A DNA stretch of 10,439 nt from CBFGRU01 sp965651255 (GTDB lineage Bacteria; Planctomycetota; Phycisphaerae; Phycisphaerales; SM1A02): NCBI GenBank assembly GCA_965651255.1, contig CBFGRU010000100.1, positions 1 to 10,439 of the forward strand, in the 5' to 3' direction. The number at the start of each line of letters is the position of its first letter. Positions within the stretch are counted from its first letter, which is position 1. The notes below the pieces were generated by a model. That model had not been told where the DNA came from. It saw only the letters and a list, made by a program, of their open reading frames with translations, and did not search any database. Positions 7,337-10,439 of this stretch are shown in pieces. A program made the translations under genes and the position numbers.

Positions 7337-7454
7337 GCTAGGCCAGAAGTGTGAGCATTCGGTCAAGGTATGGTTTGGGTCCTGCGGGTATTTGTGCTTG
7401 TGTAGAGTGTTTGCGAAAGCATCGAAACGGGTTCTGGCACGACCATCGTTGCGG

Positions 7455-9269
7455 CTAGCCGGCCGCCAACGCCTCCGCCTCTCGCTGGGCCCGGAACTGT
7501 CGAGTATACAAGTGATAGTACCGACCTCGCTTTCGCATCAATTCGGCATGTCGTCCCCGCTCAACGACCCTGCCGGCATCGATAACCAGGATGACATCGG
7601 CATGCCGAATGGTCGAAAGTCGGTGTGCAATCACGAATGCGATACGTCCCTTCAGTACCTGTCCGATTGCGGCCTGGATTGCCTGCTCTGCTTCGGTGTC
7701 AACGGAAGAAGTTGCCTCATCAAGGATAAAGATATCAGGATCTGCCAATACAGCTCGCGCGAGAGCGACCAATTGACGCTGGCCGACTGAGAGGTGTGCC
7801 CCGCTTTCACCGACCTCCGTGTCGTATCCCTTCTCGGTATCGAGAATGAATGAATGAGCATTCGCAAGTAGCGCTGCCCGCTCTACGTCATGATCGGAAG
7901 CTTCGAGACGACCATAGCGAATGTTCTCTCGAATCGTGCCTCGGAACAGATGAGGTGTCTGCAGCACTACTCCGAGCCGAGACTGCAGCCACTTGAGCGT
8001 GCGCTCCCGGTACTCAAACTCATTGTTGATGAGGATGCGGCCTTGCTGCGGCTCATAGAAGCGTGCGAGAAGGCTTACAATGGTGCTCTTCCCACCGCCG
8101 GTCGCTCCGACAAGTGCGATGGTCTGCCCTGATTGTACTTTCAGGGTAAAGTCGCGGAGAACCGGTTCACCGGTCTTGTATGAAAACGTGACATGGTCAA
8201 ACTCCACGGCTTCGATACGTTCATCGGAATTCTCGGGCCGTTCAAGCAGGTGAGGAGCATCTCTCACCTCTGACTCGGTATCGAGTAGGCCTTGCACTCG
8301 TTCCGCCGCCGCCTGCGCAGCCTGAAGGTCCGTGAATCGCCGGGCAAGCTCTTGAATCGGCATGTAGAAAAGGCCGGCAAACTGCATGAATGCGATCAAA
8401 GTCCCAAGAGAAAGGGATTCGCCTCCCACGTGCACACCTCCATACCACAGGGCAATGCCGACACCAATTGAACCAATGGTGATGACAAGCGGAAGGTACA
8501 CCGCCGATTGCAATGCATTGCACATCGAATATCCAAACATGGCGCTCGTTTGTATCTGAAACTCCTTGAGGTTCTGTTCCTCGCGCGCGAGAGCTTTGGT
8601 TGTCCTGACGCCCATGATGCACTCATTCAGCGAGGCAGTCATCTGGGAATTGGTCTTTCGCACAAGTCTCGAACTTTCCAAGAGGCGCCGCTGGAAGTAG
8701 ATACTCACGAGAATCAATGGCGGCACGATCGTGAGCACAAGTAAGCCAAGCTGCCAGTGAAGGACAAGCATGGCGATGGCGATACCCAGAATCGTTGCGG
8801 TACCCCACACGAGGTCCAGCATGAACCAGGGAATGAGCGAAGAGAGTTTCGAACAATCGCTGGTCAGACGAGTTACGAGCCAACCAACTGGACGCACGTC
8901 GTAGTACGCAAATGACAATTCCTGCAACTTTGCGAACCCTTTGGTGCGCAGGTCATAGGCAACGCCAGTCGCAACCTGGCCGGCAAACACGATGAAAAGG
9001 AATACAAAGGTTGCAAGGCCTGCAAAGAGGATGCAATACAATCCGCCGAACCACCACAATCGGGAAGTGACACCACGCTCAATGGCTTCATCCACAAGCC
9101 ATGCGGTCACAATGGGAAACATCGTGTCGATGGCTGCAACCAAGAGGCCACTCACCATCAATGTGAGCAAGGACATGCGGTACGGCCAAGCGTGGGCGAG
9201 AATCCGCTTCCACAGGTTCAAGTCGAGTTCGCCACGATAATCCTCATCCTGTGGCATCCATGTACTCAT
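7455..9269 (-). CDS. ABC exporter half-transporter with the canonical catalytic Glu
   Basis: Complete half-transporter of 604 residues: a six-helix exporter-type membrane domain (about 25-320) fused to an ATPase domain (about 352-590). Visible motifs are Walker A GATGGGKST (388-396), Q-loop Gln437, signature LSVGQ (493-497), Walker B IFILDE with catalytic Glu518, and His549 of the H-loop. The Walker B is intact while the signature departs from LSGGQ, as in the YheH/BmrD and LmrD type of subunit. It should pair with the upstream product to form one inner-membrane exporter, probably for drugs or lipids; the substrate cannot be read. The ATG at 9269 follows the upstream stop by one base and has GGAGG seven bases before it; an in-frame GTG at 9305 would overlap the upstream gene and is less likely. 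No convincing terminator follows the stop. Confidence 0.93.
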   Translation of the reverse strand: MSTWMPQDEDYRGELDLNLWKRILAHAWPYRMSLLTLMVSGLLVAAIDTMFPIVTAWLVDEAIERGVTSRLWWFGGLYCILFAGLATFVFLFIVFAGQVATGVAYDLRTKGFAKLQELSFAYYDVRPVGWLVTRLTSDCSKLSSLIPWFMLDLVWGTATILGIAIAMLVLHWQLGLLVLTIVPPLILVSIYFQRRLLESSRLVRKTNSQMTASLNECIMGVRTTKALAREEQNLKEFQIQTSAMFGYSMCNALQSAVYLPLVITIGSIGVGIALWYGGVHVGGESLSLGTLIAFMQFAGLFYMPIQELARRFTDLQAAQAAAERVQGLLDTESEVRDAPHLLERPENSDERIEAVEFDHVTFSYKTGEPVLRDFTLKVQSGQTIALVGATGGGKSTIVSLLARFYEPQQGRILINNEFEYRERTLKWLQSRLGVVLQTPHLFRGTIRENIRYGRLEASDHDVERAALLANAHSFILDTEKGYDTEVGESGAHLSVGQRQLVALARAVLADPDIFILDEATSSVDTEAEQAIQAAIGQVLKGRIAFVIAHRLSTIRHADVILVIDAGRVVERGRHAELMRKRGRYYHLYTRQFRAQREAEALAAG

Positions 9270-9270
9270 C

Positions 9271-10439
9271 TCAATCCCTCCCCGTGGTCGCGGGCATTGC
9301 ACCACCAGACTCGGTGATGGTCTCCTGGGAGCTGTCTTCGTCTGCTTCAGCGGTCTGAATCTGCCAAAGGCGACGGTATAGACCTGGCATGTTCATGAGT
9401 TCGGTGTGGCGTCCGCTCTGAACGACCCGGCCTCGCTCAAGTACCAAGATGCGATCGGCATGCAGGATCGTTCCTAACCGATGCGCGACGATGATCGTAG
9501 TGTGACGCCCACTTCGCGAACGTATGGCGCGGAGAATCTCGCTCTCGGTTTCGTTGTCCACTGCACTCAGCGAGTCATCGAGCACGAGTACGGCAGGATC
9601 CTGTACCAATGCCCTGGCAATGGCGACTCGTTGCCGCTGACCGCCAGAGAGTGTTACACCGCGCTCTCCAACCAAAGTGTCATACCCCTCGTCGAAGCTG
9701 GTAATCGACTCGTGCACCGCTGCTGTCCTGGTCGCTTCAATCATCGTTTCATCGGAAAGGCCCTCTCGCGCAATCTTGATGTTTTCACGCAGTGAACGTG
9801 AATAGAGGAATGGTTCCTGGAGTACCACCGCCATTTGACGGCGTACATCTCGACGGTTGAGGGACTCAATCGGGTGTTCATCAAGCAGGATTCGACCGGA
9901 ATCACGGTCGTACATTCGAAGGAGGAGTGAAATGATCGTGCTTTTGCCACAGCCCGATGGGCCGAGAAGTGCAAGTGTCTCTCCGGGCTTGACTGAAAAG
10001 GAAACCTCATTGAGGACCGGAGCGTTCTCTGCGTGTGAGAAGCTCACCTTGTCAAAGATGATCCCGCCACGAAGTGACACTGGTCGTATGGCGTCCTCAT
10101 CTTCCATGGTCTCCTCAGCAACCTCCAGCACTTCACACAATCGGCCCATGGCAACGACCGCCTTGCCAAGATCCGCCAGAATGCGGCCCATCATTCTCAC
10201 GGGCCAAATGAACATCGTGACTGCGCTCAGAAAGAAGAAAAAAGCGCCGATCTGAAGCTCTCCTCGGGCGAGCCACACTGCACCGGCAACAACCACGAGA
10301 CCCTTTTGCAGCATGCAAAGGAAGTCGCTCGTAGCCCAATACCAGGCAAGCAAGACATAGAGCTTGTAGTCCAAAGCGCGGTGCGATTGATTCGCAGCAT
10401 TGAACTTGCTTTCTTCGTGTTCCTGCCGCGCAAATGCGC
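9271..10439 (-). CDS. ABC exporter half-transporter with Asp at the catalytic position (5' end cut off)
   Basis: The frame stays open to the right edge, so only the C-terminal 388 residues are visible; the first readable codons (AFARQEHEESKFNAANQ) are the usual exporter segment before the fifth membrane helix. A TTG near 10374 is internal and not a start. Numbering from the first visible codon: last membrane helices about 25-85, Walker A GPSGCGKST (159-167), Q-loop Gln207, signature LSGGQ (263-267), Walker B VLVLDD with Asp288 where exporters normally have Glu, and His319. Asp at this site followed by SLSAVD is typical of YheI/BmrC- or LmrC-type subunits that form the degenerate site of a heterodimer. 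An acidic tail follows (about 362-388). The stop is one base before the next gene, so the pair is co-translated. About 190-210 residues are probably missing. Confidence 0.93.
   Translation of the reverse strand, partial: AFARQEHEESKFNAANQSHRALDYKLYVLLAWYWATSDFLCMLQKGLVVVAGAVWLARGELQIGAFFFFLSAVTMFIWPVRMMGRILADLGKAVVAMGRLCEVLEVAEETMEDEDAIRPVSLRGGIIFDKVSFSHAENAPVLNEVSFSVKPGETLALLGPSGCGKSTIISLLLRMYDRDSGRILLDEHPIESLNRRDVRRQMAVVLQEPFLYSRSLRENIKIAREGLSDETMIEATRTAAVHESITSFDEGYDTLVGERGVTLSGGQRQRVAIARALVQDPAVLVLDDSLSAVDNETESEILRAIRSRSGRHTTIIVAHRLGTILHADRILVLERGRVVQSGRHTELMNMPGLYRRLWQIQTAEADEDSSQETITESGGAMPATTGRD
9276..9283 (-). promoter_or_regulatory. Strong ribosome binding site of the second ABC gene
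   Basis: GGGGAGGG on the minus strand contains GGAGG seven bases before the ATG at 9269. It lies inside the last codons of the upstream gene and decides the start. Confidence 0.8.

Noticed and set aside
6610..7341. A 243-codon plus-strand frame covering phoB and its promoter
   Set aside because: Antisense shadow of phoB; its product has no coherent domain.
7361..7366. TTGACC (minus strand) as a constitutive -35 for phoB
   Set aside because: The only -10-like hexamer nearby (TAGCAT) is about 20 bp away, too far for a normal promoter.
9267..9305. GTG start at 9305 for the second ABC gene
   Set aside because: Would overlap the upstream gene by 35 bases and has a weaker site than the ATG at 9269 with its GGAGG.

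Overview
The window is about 10.4 kb of bacterial chromosome. It is densely coding, roughly mid-50s percent GC, and every supported gene lies on the minus strand, so transcription runs from right to left. No RNA gene, insertion sequence, CRISPR array or phage remnant was seen. The housekeeping genes (trigger factor, ribosome recycling factor, PhoB/PhoR), together with a large beta-helix protein carrying a PA14-like tip and weak or absent Shine-Dalgarno sites at some genes, suggest a Planctomycetota lineage, perhaps near Phycisphaerae. That placement is an inference from how the proteins look, not from any search, and is only moderately secure.

Layout in transcription order: (1) 10439-9271, the 3' part of an ABC exporter half-transporter cut by the window edge. 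(2) 9269-7455, a second, complete ABC half-transporter starting one base after the first ends. The two ATPase domains carry complementary deviations: Asp in place of the Walker B Glu in the first, LSVGQ in the second. This is the hallmark of heterodimeric exporters with one degenerate ATP site. (3) A 197-bp intergenic region with a Pho-box-like pair of perfect 7-bp direct repeats at an 11-bp period, followed at the expected distance by a -10-like hexamer. (4) 7257-6535, phoB, and 6538-4733, phoR, overlapping by ATGA: a phosphate-type two-component system that probably regulates itself. (5) 4565-3987, frr, ribosome recycling factor. (6) 3936-1624, a probably exported right-handed beta-helix protein with a C-terminal PA14-like domain, function unknown. 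(7) 1499-39, tig, trigger factor, with a divergent PPIase domain and a Lys/Ser/Thr tail.

The exporter pair acts as one complex in the inner membrane. PhoR senses at the membrane and phosphorylates PhoB. frr, the beta-helix gene and tig form a second same-strand cluster in which an uncharacterised surface-type protein sits between two translation-associated genes. I see no clearly new multi-gene system. The most rewarding items are the Pho-box promoter in front of phoB and the beta-helix/PA14 protein lodged between frr and tig.
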